A DNA stretch of 64,000 nucleotides, taken from contig CM070713.1 of assembly GCA_036346275.1 (NCBI GenBank), positions 71,726,382 through 71,790,381 of the forward strand, in the 5' to 3' direction. Made by a program: the position numbers and the translations under genes. The notes beneath the pieces are model-generated. The model worked only from the letters and a program-made list of their open reading frames with translations. It ran no database searches and was not told the origin of the DNA. Origin of the DNA: Otatea glauca (taxonomy: Eukaryota; Streptophyta; Magnoliopsida; Poales; Poaceae). Positions 24,396 to 36,800 of the stretch are shown in pieces; within the stretch, counting starts at the first letter, position 1, and every line of letters starts with the position of its first letter.

Positions 24396-25401
24396 GTTCG
24401 TCACTTTTTTTCTTCTAATTTATACTACGAACACGAACACTAAATTCTAAATCGGTTCAGGTTTAACGAATCTGGTTCGTAATTCGTGGAGATTTACAGC
24501 GAACCCCACACCATAAAAGAGGGCCACGGGACATGAGAAGCATTTTACTCGTAAGAACATAAATGTAGCTTCTATCCACAAACATATTAACTCTGGTCAA
24601 ATAAAAATTGTCTTTAGGTTGTTACAGTAATTTATTAAGAAAATTTTCCTGTCCATGTTGGAACAGCTAGCATGTGCTAAACTACCACACTGAATCAAAC
24701 ACCCTTTTGGCCTATTCTGCAACTCAAGAAAATAGACAGAGAGAATCTATGAGGTCAAACCCTTCGTATAAAAACCACTACAGGCAATCAAACATACCAC
24801 AAACAGAAATCGAATTCGTAAGTCAACCAACAACAATCCAGGCACTACGATGAGCAAAACCAACAACGATAATTTCACATCACCTTCAATCCAGGCAGGC
24901 AGGCACATAGTCACCACGCTTGTAGTAGGCGGGGCTCTTCGCTGCCCTCCACTCCGCGGTTCCCATCCCATCTGCGCAACGGAAATCGAATCCAGATCAC
25001 ATCACATCAAATAAGCAAGCAGCTATCACCATGCAATCCCTATTCACTATTCCCAAAGTGGCGCAGGAACTCACAATGGTTGTTCTCGCAGACCAGTATG
25101 GCAGGTAGCTTCCAAAGGGCCGACACGTTGAGCGCCTCAAAGAGCTGGCCCTGGTTTGCGGCACCATCACCATAGAGCGCGAAGGTGACGGTATCCTCCT
25201 TCCTGTACTTCTGCGCGAACGCAAGGCCGCACCCGAGGGGCACCTGAGCGCCGACGATGCCGTGTCCGCCATAGAAATTGGCATCCTTCTTGTAAAAATG
25301 CATGGATCCGCCCTTCCCGCGGGAGCATCCGGTCTGGCGGCCCATGAGCTCGGCGAAGGTGGAGACGAGGTCTCCTCCGCGGGCGAGGTAGGTGCAGTGG
25401 T

Positions 25402-26220
25402 AAGGGGCGGATCTGGTATTAGGACATGGGTTTACAGATGTACACCTAAAAATTTTGGCAAAAAAAATCAATATTTAATAGGTATATTACATGTATATAC
25501 TAGAAATAATATTGAAAATACGAAATTAAGGGCTTTTGATTGTTCCAATCGCAAACCACCGATCGGATGGGCCTGGCCCAACCTCGTTTGCGCCGCTTGG
25601 CCCAACTCCAAAATGCCAAAACATCCTTCTCGCCCCCAGCCTCCAGATCCACATCCACGGGAGGGCTGTCGTGGAGGAGCGGAGGGCTGACGAGGCGACG
25701 GGCGGAGGTGCGAAGAGTCGGAGCGGTGAGCGGCGAAGGCCGGAGGGCAAAGCCATAGCCCGTAGAGACGGCCCGAGTCCATCCGTCTAGGGCCTCCAGC
25801 CTCCAGGCATCCAGATCCGGCTATCTGTAGACAGCACCGGCCACTGGGCTGCCTACGCCGGCGCAGGGGAGCAGGGGCGAGCCGGACCGCCGGTGCCCGG
25901 TGACATCGGTCGGCGGCGGCGCATACGCTGCTCTGCTTCACCGCGACACCGTCCTGAGCAAGTGAGCCTGACTGCCCAAGTTCGGAGTTCGTACCGTCGA
26001 ACGGCCTGCCGGCCTCTTCGCTACTCTAGGTGACCAGGTAGTAACTACTACCTAGTAAGCCGAGCAGTGAGTAGTGACCCGTGTTATTGTGTTAACTAGT
26101 AAGCCGAGTAGTAACCAGTAAGCCGATTGCTACTGCTCAACACAAAATTTCACCTGACCCTTAGCTTGTAAATTGTAAGCTAGTGACTAGTGTAGTAGTG
26201 TTAGTCTGTTAGAGGTCCAA
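25402..26220 (+). mobile_element. hAT-type terminus and GC-rich leader inserted in the PDH pseudogene
   Basis: PDH exon homology stops at ~25401 and AGGGGCGGATCTGGTATTAG follows, matching the CAGGGGCGGATCYRGG terminus of grass hAT elements. Next is an AT-rich subterminal stretch (TTTTGGCAAAA, TATTACATGTATATACTAG) and, from 25560, a GC-rich leader organised like that of the hAT at 19.6 kb. No transposase is present. The opposite terminus is not seen before PDH exon 1 resumes at 26955, so the element is truncated. Confidence 0.55.
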
Positions 26221-26262
26221 TCAATGAACCAATCAACCATTGCCGGTAGTATATACGATGCT

Positions 26263-26780
26263 CAAATGGTTCTGAAATATTTGATGAAGTAGAGAAGACT
26301 CGTCAAAATCATGCCACTATCCCAGAACATTGTATCTATGTCAAATTGTCTATTTTTATTTTTAAAATATAGTAATATACTTAATCTGATACAGATGTCT
26401 AGAGTCTTGTGCAGCACAGCATGATGCTTATGTTGAGCTAATTATGCCCCTTGGAATATCTTGGTGACACTGCAGATCTGTATCACGGGAAGCACATCTG
26501 CTGGCCTACACCAAATACTTCCATGGTTGTATTATCACAAGGTCATTGGTGTTTCGCACTTTTTTCTCTTTGTTGAAGGAGAGGCTGCAAAACCAGCTGT
26601 TACATCAGTTCTTGAATCTATTCAGGTAAATAAGTCTCTCTATGTCCTTTTGCCGTGTGACTTTTGCATGATCTAGTTCTGACTTTCTATCTCTATTTTA
26701 GGGTGTAAAAGTTGTTTTCAGAACTAAAGAACTGAAAGAGAAACAGGACAGAAGTTATGGTGATATGCTGAACAGTTGTA
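26263..26780 (+). pseudogene. Fragment of a KOBITO1/ELD1(ABI8)-like glycosyltransferase-type gene
   Basis: Plus-strand coding pieces inside the PDH locus: a possible exon (26270-26345, SEIFDEVEKTRQNHATIPEH), a block at ~26397-26625 (CAAQHDAYVELIMPLGISW, then VTLQICITGSTSAGLHQILPW and HKVIGVSHFFLFVEGEA), an intron with GT at 26626 and AG at 26701, then GVKVVFRTKELKEK. KOBITO1/ELD1 is a plant membrane protein needed for cellulose synthesis and cell elongation. One base is missing between the ISW and VTLQ parts (~26461), breaking the frame. The C-terminal catalytic region is absent apart from a faint YELF-like trace near 26780. The retained intron argues for DNA-level capture, not a cDNA. Confidence 0.7.
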
Positions 26781-27182
26781 TGAGCTTATTTTTACTAACA
26801 AACCTAGTTCATGCAAATATTTCAAGTTTGGTTGGAATTCAATTCTTGTAAATAAAACACGTCCTTAACAAGATATAGATAAGAAATGCGTTGATAAATG
26901 CTGATAATATTTGCTTAAAAAATGATTTGGTTTGAGGTATAGTAAAGAACTAAGTGAAGGGCACGGAGGTCTCGATGGTGAGCGCGGCCGTGGAGTCGGA
27001 GATCGGGCGCGCCGCGATGAGCGCCGTGGCCGGGGTGCGCGCGGTGGGGAGGCGGCGGCGGAGGGCGGCTGCGGCCATGGACGGTTGGCTAGGATTCCGG
27101 CGCGGGGTGCGGCGCGGCGGGAGGTGGGCGGGAGGTAGGAGATAAAAGAGAATTTTCTTTTGCGGAATTGTTGTTGCTTTCT

Positions 27183-27428
27183 AAGGGCATATACAATTGT
27201 TTATGTATGCTGTTTATAAGAGTATGTTACATAGAGTTTTAGATAATATAGAGAAGAGAATTAGGAGAGAGAATAATACTTTCTACTATTTAACAGACGG
27301 TTTTATAGATAGTTTTATACTGTGTATATTATTGTACAGACAGTCTATTAATTATACGAGAGATCATTATAGATAACTTTATAAATAATCTATTATATAG
27401 GTTATCTATACCACTGTACATATTAGAG
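27183..27428. mobile_element. MITE with GGGCATATACAATTG-type ends
   Basis: The left end AAGGGCATATACAATTGTTT and the right end GTATAGATAACC...ATGTACAGTGGTATAG (read inverted) are imperfect inverted repeats. The interior has CTACTATTTAACAG and ATATAGGTTATC phrases shared with 18460-18690. AT-rich, no coding. Confidence 0.6.
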
Positions 27429-28039
27429 GGTGGTGGGGTTGTTGGTTGGAATTGATGGGCTTGGCGGCCGGCGGCGCAGCGCAGAGCACTCTCGTACAGT
27501 CGTAGTGTGATGTAATTTTATTGATTATACTAGTTTGACCGCTGTAAGATAATGAGGAAAATTGCAGCGTAAAAAAATGATTAGACGACAATTGACGTCA
27601 GTATTTTTTTAAGAAAGGATTTCTTTATTTTAAGCACAATCACATCTGATACCGTTCTTCTTTTGGATCATTTTCATATGGAATCTGATCTCTCTCTCCC
27701 CACGAATTATTTTAGCTAGAGATAAATAACTGCTAATTACGACTAACATCACAACTTTTGTTTCGAGTGGATGATCATGTGGAGGTCAATCCATGGATGT
27801 GTGATGAGTATTTAACATTTGTTATGTTTGTATCGATTTGTGTGAGTTTGTTTTAGTTTAGAAAATTGAATTTACAATTTTGATTTACGGTCGGCCTTCC
27901 CAGTGAGCTTGACCGATGCATTTAATTGGAAATTCATACTGTGTTAATTATAGATTACATATCTTGTGAACAGTACTATGTGATAGGTTTCCTTTGTTTA
28001 TGATAGTTGCAGAACTTAGAGATAGGTCATAGTGAGGCG
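27429..28039. other. Intergenic, no gene seen
   Basis: No motif-bearing frame. The end of this stretch may include the unrecognised left edge of the Copia LTR, whose start could not be fixed. Confidence 0.35.
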
Positions 28040-28904
28040 GAGGAGACCGGGACTAGGCTAGAAGAGTTGAGGTCCATACAGTCAGACGGCGCTGAAGATG
28101 ACCGAGACTAGGAGTTGCTGTGAACCAGGAGGACAAGTGGATGGCTGAGATGCTAACTTGAGCCCTACTCAGGCGAAGGAGGATCGTTGGATCAAGTTTC
28201 GCTGATGGAGTAGCAGTCAAGTTAGTATAAATGGATAAAACCCGTTAGGACAAGTGGATGGTTGGGATGCCAACTTGAGCTCTACTCAAGTGAAAAAGGA
28301 TCGTTGGATCAAGATTCGCGGATGAAGTAGCGGTCAAGTTAGTTTGTTTTTAGGTTATAAACAAAGGGGTAGAGGGATGCCTCTTCCCAAAGTTGGTAGC
28401 AAGGTTTAAGGGCTTCCTTGTGTACTCATTTGTGAGCTTTGCCCACCTGGTAAACCTTCCTATCTATGTAATGCAAATTTTATTCTCTACTATTCTGAAA
28501 TTTAAATTCATCATTTATTTTCCGCATTTTAAATACTTGCAAGTTGGTTTTGCCTCCTCTCCTTTTAATTGCTTTTAGATCTTTTGCTGAGAATGAACGA
28601 TTGATGGATGAATCTTTGTTAGATCATATCCCAATCATCTAGGTAAACTTTGCTTCAATCTTTGCAAGAAACCATTCTTTATGCTTGAGAAGAAATATTT
28701 AATAGATCGTATTCTAGGCTTGTTTTTCTCTTGTTTGTGCTTGCTGTGACATGTGAAAAGCCATCTAAGATCATCTTGATCATCAAAACACCATGAGCAA
28801 ACATAGGGTGAAGTTCTTGTTTTTTGGTTAGCTCTTCTTATCCAGTAGGTGAGAAAACTTATTTGAGATCATTCACCCCCTCTAATCGCCATTTCGGTCT
28901 TTCA
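28040..28904 (+). repeat. 5' LTR of the Copia element
   Basis: The right edge is set by GGTCTTTCA just before the primer site. The left edge is uncertain. Inside, a ~117-bp tandem duplication starts GGACAAGTGGATGG at 28131 and 28248. Only one copy of the corresponding part is visible in the truncated 3' LTR. A TATA-like GGTTATAAACAAAGG lies near 28353. Confidence 0.6.
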
Positions 28905-30480
28905 ATTGATATCAGAGTCCGGTTTTGCTCTTTTCTAGATCTTGACTAGTCTCAAGAACCATAGCGTCAGACAAGTATTCTTCCACGCCTCTAATTTTTT
29001 CTAAGGTTTTCTAAGGTCGACTATCCTGTTTAGAAGTTGCGTATGGAGTCGTAAATCACTGCCCAGTGCTTCATGATTTAGCAGAAGGTGAAGCTCCTGT
29101 ATAAGGTTCCTGCCGATGAGAACGTCAAAGCAACAAATATGGCTGATGTTAAGTCGAATGCTAAGGCAAGGAATATCCTCATATAGAGTCTTAGCCGTAG
29201 TGAGTACGACAGGATCTCTCACTTGCGATCCGCCCACTAAATCTGGGTGACCCTCGATACATACCACGAGGGAACCACTTAGATCATGTAACATCCAGAA
29301 AAATATAATAAAATGAAAATGAATATTTTGTATTTGAATATATTTATTTCTGAGTTTTCTGAGAATTATTGGTTTTTATTTGGATTTTCCTTGGATTTAT
29401 GATTTGTATGAAAAGTCCAACAAATAAAATTATTAAATGAAAAATGGTAAGAAGATAAAGAGGAAAAAGTAAATGTGGGAAAAATTACCATGAGACCTCA
29501 TTCATGCTGGTAAACCAGTAGAACCATCTAGTAAAAATCTTATGTGCTGAAATGTAAATAAATAAAATATTTAACCATCTCTTTTGACTAAAAACAGTGA
29601 AGTAAGAATTAATGTAAAATATTAGAAACTTATTTGGAGCCAAAAAAATTACCATGACACCCTCAGAGCATAATATACATCCGGTAAAAATATCAGGAAT
29701 TTATCGTGTCACTTAGACCATTTAAAAATTCAAGAACAGAGGCATTGAAAAACTGAAAATCATCATGTTAGAATTTTTATAAAATATTTACTCAATATTT
29801 TGACTTGAAATTTTTATAGAGATATCCATAACCCAAATTTAACTCGTATAAATTTTTTTGAAAATAATTAGTGTGATTTACACCCTTAAATAAATAAAAT
29901 ACCGAAATGCAAATTCTGGACAGTGCACAGTGTCAGAATTTTTATAAATCAACCCTAGGGTATTTTAGTCTAAAATTTTTAATGGACTACTTAAACTACC
30001 AGGATACCCCATTCAAAAAGTTTAGAAAATTTTCAAATTGAGTTGATGGCTAAATCAATGCGAGTACTAGCTGTCTGGGCTGAGGCTTATCTCCTTAAAT
30101 GTGCACGCTCGCTGACCGGTGGGTCCCACGATGCGCTGGCCCATTCCCTGGCGCAAAGCGGTATCGCAGCGACGCTCACCGATCGGTGGACCCCGGGCCC
30201 AGCTGTCAGCCACCGTTCTCTTTTTTTCCTTCTCTTCTCCTCTCGCGCGAGCCTTCCTCCGCTCACTCCCGAGTCCTTGCCGTCCCTGCATCTCAGCACC
30301 AATTGTGCCGCCCAAGCAATTGGTTGCTGCCACGTTGAGCCTCGTGTCTCCCGCGCCATGCCCGGTCAACCTTGCATCATTCCTTGCCGGTGAGAGGCTT
30401 CGCACCGCCTCGCCTCTGCAACAGAACCAAGCCGCAATTTTTACTCGCGTTCAAATCCTGTGGAGCGACTTCACTCCACC

Positions 30481-30487
30481 TATAAAT
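30481..30487 (+). promoter_or_regulatory. TATA box in the nested LTR-like insert
   Basis: TATAAAT stands at the downstream edge of a GC-rich, CT-rich block, as in LTR promoters. It fits the reading of the insert as an LTR with its U3/R boundary near 30510. Confidence 0.4.
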
Positions 30488-31721
30488 ATCGCCCATGCGT
30501 CACCATGAGCTCCCCCTCTCCCTTCTCCTTTTCCCTTTAGCCTGAGCCTCTGTCGGTTTCTCTCTCTCGCCATTTCCTCAAAGGACCGAGAAAAGGGGAA
30601 AACGGTGAATCGAGCAAATTTGGTATCGATTTGTGCAATTAGTCCATCCTAGAGCTCTGCAGTGCCTCTTGGAACCCTGATCAACTGGCATTTTTCGCTT
30701 GTTTTGGTTGCAGATCATTGATATTGCCGGTCTTCTTCTTCCCGGCCGGCGCACTTGGGCAGCCACCTTTGGCCCTTCTCCGCCTTCTTTCTCAGGTGAA
30801 ACAGCTCACCCATAGCTCACTTATGCTCATCCCGTACCTTTTCAGTGAAATCATGGCCGGCGGCGAGCTTTTGCTCGCGTAGCCATGGCGGCCGCCGCCC
30901 CTCCACGGTGCCAACCTACTTCTCGGCCCTCTCCGGTTGAATGGGTACCACCCCCAGGTGCGCACGAGCATGCTCATGCTCATGGCGCTACCCATTCCGC
31001 CGCGGCGGCGCTGGTTCGCCGGCGATGGGCCGGAGTTCGGATCACTCTGCATCGGGTCGCTGGCAGGTGGGGTCGGGCTGTCAGTCGCTCGGTAGTCGCG
31101 TGCGTGTCGCGTGATCGCTGATGGGTGGGGTCGGTGTGTCAGCCAGACCGAGCCGATTCAAACACGCCAGCGCGCCAAAAGCCAAAAGTCGCTTTCTAAC
31201 TGGGAAAGCGTATTTTCGAATTTTGGTTGATTTTCATAAACCGAGTCAATTCATTTAGCTATATCTTTGGCATGGTAACTCAAAAATTAGTGAAGTAAAA
31301 TTCTATATTCATGTAAAATCAGTTACTTTCAAGATATGCAAAAATATTTTGAAAATGATATCTGGGTAATTTTGAAATTCAAATTTGAATAAAAGGGCTA
31401 AGAAAATGCTTTATACAAAAATTCTACAAACAAACTTAGAATTTGATGAAACTAATTTTATTGAAATCATTATTCTTTCAGGAGTTCAAATATATAAAAA
31501 TATTTAATTTTTAGGTATGTTTGAACTACTTTCCATTTAAGTCTTGCTTTCAATACACTAAAAATTTAGATATGTATAATTGTATGAGAGAAATATGAAA
31601 TGAGTAAAATCTGATTTTCTGAGTTATAGGAAGGAAGTGGAATGCCTGAACTTGCCAAAATAGTTAAGGAGTAACCTTGATTTGAATTACCTTTAAGATT
31701 ACGAAGTAACCCAAGTGTCAT

Positions 31722-31795
31722 ATGTGCACACACATATACATATACATATACATATATGTATATATATATATATGCATATAAATATATATACATAG
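31722..31795. repeat. (ACATAT)n / (TA)n microsatellite
   Basis: CACACATATACATATACATA passes into TATATATATATGCATATA. The Tyr/Ile-rich minus-strand ORFs that cross it are artefacts of the repeat. Confidence 0.85.
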
Positions 31796-33845
31796 GAAGT
31801 TAAATAGTTAGAATATAGATTAAATGGTTTCAAACCATGAACAAACCTAGTATCATAGCTTAATAGATTTAGTACAATCAACCCCTTTATCTTATGTCTT
31901 AAATTTTATTAATCTGGATAATTTTAGCATCTATAATTCGAAGTTATAAATATAAGAATTTATAATTTTTAGCCTCTTGAATTCGCAATTCAAGAATAGA
32001 TAATCTATGAGAGAACCCATGTTTGTTCATCATAAAAGTTTTTAACGTTGTGAATGTGTATTTATCTTAATGAAGTCTTAAAATTCTATAATCCAACCCC
32101 TAAAATATACCCTTGTTTCTGCAGTGAATTTTTATTTGGTTTAATGTCTGTTTTCTTTTTGCCCTTGCTAAATTTGGATATTTGCTATGTTTTTGTTTGA
32201 TCGATGTGTAGAATCCAACGTCCTCGAGGAGGAAGACGACTCTGTCGCAGATCCAAATCCTGAGCCAGACAGCGAGCTGCAAGGCAAGCAACCCCTTGAG
32301 CATATTGAGCCTAATAATTTACCTACATTATGTTGTTTTTGTCTACGTACGATGCATCCGGATAATTCTCCATAGAAATGCTAATTTGGGTTGGAACTGT
32401 AGTTAATCCTGTACATTATGGTTTACCTTAATCTGTATGGACATGTGAACCTTGTAAACCTTAGTTGAACTAGACATGCTTAATGTCATTTTGGGTATAA
32501 CCGCTAGCATAATATTCCTGCTTAAGCTATTCGTCATATGTTTTCGGTCTTTTCAACAAATGTATGGTCCTCATTTGGGAAAAGGTTGCTGGTACTTTGG
32601 TTAAAAACCCAAAATAAAATTATGGTTTGACGCGGGCGATTATTGGCAATAGCCGGTGGTGCAAAGGGAGTTGCACATAGTGTAGGGTGGAGTATCGCCC
32701 GTGTCGGATTAAGGACCGAACAATGGGACGTTATAGATTCAAGAATTTTCGTACAACCACGAGGGCTGGTATGGGACAGTCTTAGCCTAATAAATTATGT
32801 AGATGTGGCTTTGCATCAAAGGAAGGCGGGAGATTGCACAGGCATTCCAGTCAGGTCTGCCTGTAGGGGTTTCTACATACCAAATGCAACGGTGTACGCC
32901 TTGCCATGAACAGAAATGTGGTGTTGGGTGTGATGAAAGTGGATCCACGGCTTGGGTGAGTGTTTCTGTTTCCATGGCGAGGGTTAAACGGCCCGAGCTG
33001 GTTCAAAGTCACGTTTAGATAATGTAATGGCTCCGTATGATCTCCTTGCCGACGCACCAAAGGAAGTGTGTTAACTGGCCTGGCAAAAGAGGTTGATCAT
33101 TCCTTGTGGGTAAAGTTGTACACCTCTGCAGAGTGTAAAATCTAATCGATTAGCCGCGCCCGCGATCATGGGCACTTGGTGAAGTCATTCCAATGTTAGT
33201 CGTTTGGTATTTTCTGAAAAATGGGTTTGGTTTGGAAACCAATATGCAACTAGCTTTTGTGTCAAAGAATAGACACCGAGGACCTTTACAGTCGGGTAGA
33301 CTGAGTTGAAAGACTTAAATATTTGCTTATCGCTTTGTGTCTCTCAATTGCCTATTTAAAAATGCGATGTTTCAATCTATTATATTCATACTTCTAAATG
33401 TTTATGCAACTGCAAAATAACCCATAACCTTCCTTTGCTTAGCCTGCATGATTACTTAATTGCATTCGTCAAACACTATAAGTCTTGCTGAGTACCAATG
33501 TACTCAATCTTGCATCTGCTGTCTCAGAGGACGAAGCCTGCGAAGTGCCAGACGATTCTTACTTTCACGCAGGGCACAGGGTGTTCGACGATAATTTCCC
33601 CTAGGTTTGCCTAGTCAGTTGCGTGAGGGTTAGCGGGCAAACCACGAGGCTTTTGGAGTTCTTTAACTCTCTATTTTCCGCTGTTCAGTCTTTGTAAATT
33701 TTAAACTCTGTATAATTATTTCCACTGGTATATACATATTTATCAGTTTGTTCTCTTGTGGTTGTGATATGAATGTTGTAAACATGTGAGTGCTAGCCAC
33801 TGATCATGGGACTAGTACAGTGGTCACATAGAGGTTCCTGTTTGC

Positions 33846-36800
33846 AAGAATGGGGTCTCAAAGATCAAGACGGTGAAGCAAGATCAATACAAGTGTGACT
33901 ACAACAAGTTTGAGCATCATGCTGGTGAGTCCCTGGATGAGTGTTTTGGGCGATTCATGAAGATTCTGAGCGATCTCTGGGCAGTAGGGTGCACGTACTC
34001 TAACTTGGAGAACGCTCGGCATGACAGCACTCGATCAGGTTTGGGAGATGAAGGTAACCACCATCAAGGACACCACTGGCTTGTCTACTCTGACTCTTGA
34101 TGGGCTTTTTTCTCGACTCAAGACTCATGAGATTGACGTCGTCTCTCGTAAGACGAAGTCGCAATCGATGGCCTTGATCACCAATCCACTCTTTGCAAGT
34201 TGAGAGATGAACAGCTGGAGAGATTTCCTGATAATCAACTTGCTCTCTTAGTTAGAAAATTTTCACATGCATAGAAGAGAGAGAGAGAAAGAGAGAAGGT
34301 GTTATCACCTGCTTCGAGTGTGGCGGCCCCAACCACATTCAGGCAAACTGCCCCAAGCTGGAGAAGGGTAAGAACGAGCACGGCGGTTCGAGCAAGATCA
34401 ACTACATCGACAAAAACCGCAACAAGAAGGTTCCAGCTTGAGATCCCGTGCGTGAGAAGAATTACCGCAACTTCTCCAAGAACAAGAAGCTCTTCTACCG
34501 CGTCCTCGCCGCCCTCAACGACATCAGCCTCTTCGACACCGAGATGATTGGGATATGATCTAACAAAGATTCATCCATCAATCGTTGTGGAGCTTGAAAA
34601 CCTAGGGACCATATATAATAGTATGCTTTCTAAAGTAGAGGTCCTTAAGGAGAAGAATGCTAGTAATAGTACTCCTATTATTCCTATTGATGCTAGCTTT
34701 CTTCAGACACACTAACGTTTCTTGAGAAAATTGCCCAAAATTGCTTGTTGAAATCGATGCCATGACCACTCACCTTAGAAAGCTTTCTGCTAGAAATAAT
34801 TAACTTGAACAACATGCTTCTACGGACCCAATCAGCTCATGTGAGGGTTGTACGCAACTAAAATAAGACAATGATGCTTTAAATGTTAAGTGTGCAGATT
34901 TGACTAAGGACCTACTAGCTAAATCATAAGAAAATTGCTTACAATGTGCTGAGATTTAGGGGGACATGGACAAGATCCATGAGGAACTTAGGAAGTAGGT
35001 AGAGGCCCAGAAAGATAGGATTAGGAATGCCCCGTGTGTTTTTTTGTAAGGCCGTCAAGATTGAGGCTGCCGTGCATAGGGAGATATATGCATGTGTTGT
35101 TCGTTTTTCTAGTTCTGGCTCTTCATCTTCCCCCTATTCTTCTTATGCCTCTCTCTTCTAGGAGTGTGAGTACCTCATAAGCACTCTCGAGAAGTTCGTT
35201 GGAGGCAAGAAAAAGCTCAATCACATCCTAGACCAATCCAAGATTAGCAAATTCAATAAGGGTCTAGGATTTGACTACTTGGAACACGTACGGGCACATC
35301 CTCCTATAGTTGTTTGTGCCTCCAAGAGTCAAGAGATTGTGGTTGCTCATAGGACTAGCACCACAGTGTTTAGGTCAACAGGTGTTGTCCATGAGATTTC
35401 TAACAAAAAGGTAGTCCTTCTTGCAGCTTCTGCTTCTAGTAAGGTGAAGTATACTTGCACTTTCTGTCAGAAGGATGGATATTTAGCTGATTTCTGTTTC
35501 AGACGCGCCAAGATCTCACAGCGTGAGTATGTTCGTGCCTTTAGGGGTATTAATGGTTATCCCTAGACTCTGAGTGCTCATAAGGCACTCACGGCTTCTA
35601 GACAGGTTTGAGAGTTTACTGTTTTTGAACAGCGTTCAGGACTGGTTTTCAGGCTATTCATTCGAGTTTTGGTCCTAAAGCTGTCCGTGGTCAGTCTTTC
35701 CATCGTCCTCTTGATATTCCTCGTTCTTTCCATCGAGGTGGATATCAGCGGCGTAAGTTTGCTTCCTCCAGTAGGAGATTTGGGCAGTGTTTCTGGGATG
35801 GTCTGACCTTTGCACCGGCGGGCCAACCCTGCACCAGCTCCTAGACGTTCTGCAAGAGTTGCCTTTGATTTTGTGAAAGTTGAGCCACAGAGAGACATTA
35901 GAGTTCAATCTTTTATTCCTTTGATTGCTACTTCTGCTCGTCGGGTGACTCAGTATTGGGTTTCTAGATTTGCACTGATCTACCCCAATACTGAGTCATC
36001 GATCTTTCGCTCTTTTTGATTCAGGTTGGTAGGGCTAGGAAGGGAGAGGTTTGGATCGTAGACTCCGGTTGTTCTCGCCACATGACCAGATACTCTCGTT
36101 GGTTCTCTTCCCTAGTCCGTGCTCTCGGTGATGAGCTAATCACCTTTGGGGATACTTCGTCAGGTAGAGTCATCGCTAAAGGTACCATTTGCATTAATTA
36201 TAATTTATTCTTAAAGACGTTGCCTTAGTAAGTAAGTAAGCTGTAATACAATTTGCTTTTAGTTTCTCAGCTTATCGATGATGATTTCGAGGAAAGCTTT
36301 AAGTGTAATGCCTGTAGAATTATCGATTCTTCTGGAGGGTTAGTTTGCGAGATTTCTAGGTACGGGAGAGTTTTTCGTGCTGATTTTGTTGATTCTTCTG
36401 GTGATTCTCTTCGTTGCCTAGTTGCTTCAGAGTCCCATGATTTCTCCTTCTGGCATAGAAGACTTGGTCACATTGATTTTGATCACTTGACCCGAGTTAG
36501 CCATCAGACACGTAAACTCGAACTTACCTTCTTACTCATGGTTTTGAGATAGGTAAGGTAGATAAGATCTTGTTCGTCAGACACGTAAGACTCGAACTTT
36601 CTCCTTATCCAGATCTATGTGGATGGCATTATCTTTGGTGGCTCCTCACATACTCTTGTATCTCAATTTTCAGATGTGATGAGCACAAAGTTTGATATGA
36701 GTATGATTGGCGAGTTGAGCTACTTCCTCAGCTTCCAGATCAAGCAGACTCGAGAGGGTATTTTCTTGCATCAAGGCAAGTACACTCGAGACCTCCTGAG

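Larger units (their letters stand above)
22428..27078 (-). pseudogene. Pyruvate dehydrogenase E1 component subunit alpha, broken copy
   Basis: Mitochondrial PDH E1-alpha pairs with E1-beta to decarboxylate pyruvate with thiamine diphosphate. Blocks in order: 27078-26955 (transit peptide MAAAALRRRLPTART..., then PISDSTAALTIETSVPFT); 25401-25075 (HCTYLARGGDLVSTF, GGHGIVGAQVPLG, TPP motif GDGAANQG...NN); 24971-24884 (MGTAEWRAAKSPAYYKRGDYVP); 23501-23406 (VLEMDTYRYHGHSMSDP, the phosphorylation-loop region); 23316-23245; 23108-23054; 22965-22900; 22472-22428 (ends RASLP, stop). All internal boundaries keep GT/AG, so it decayed in place from an intron-bearing gene. Breaks: the block between PFT and HCTYLARG is replaced by foreign DNA; the VDGMDVLAVKQ-type exon is absent between 24884 and 23501; +8 bp (CCTG repeated) at ~24893; +1 A in an A8 run at ~23082. 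Confidence 0.9.
29287..33838. mobile_element. Long-LTR-type insertion (possible solo LTR) nested in Copia gag
   Basis: Copia gag breaks after ...TYHEGTT at 29286 and resumes with VPVCKNGVSKIK at ~33846. The insert opens with TGTAACATCC, a start typical of long Ty3/gypsy-type LTRs in grasses, and ends in GGTCACA, giving TG...CA ends. It has no gag-pol. It contains a GC-rich part (30040-31130) with TATAAATA at 30481, then AT-rich DNA. A clean 5-bp target duplication was not seen. Short acidic frames (32187-32375; ~33480-33602 with EDEACEVPDDSYFHAGHRVFDD) lack known domains. Confidence 0.5.

Noticed and set aside
26932..27145. Plus-strand Arg/Gly-rich ORFs near 27 kb
   Set aside because: They lie antisense to the transit-peptide exon of the PDH pseudogene, which reads clearly on the minus strand.
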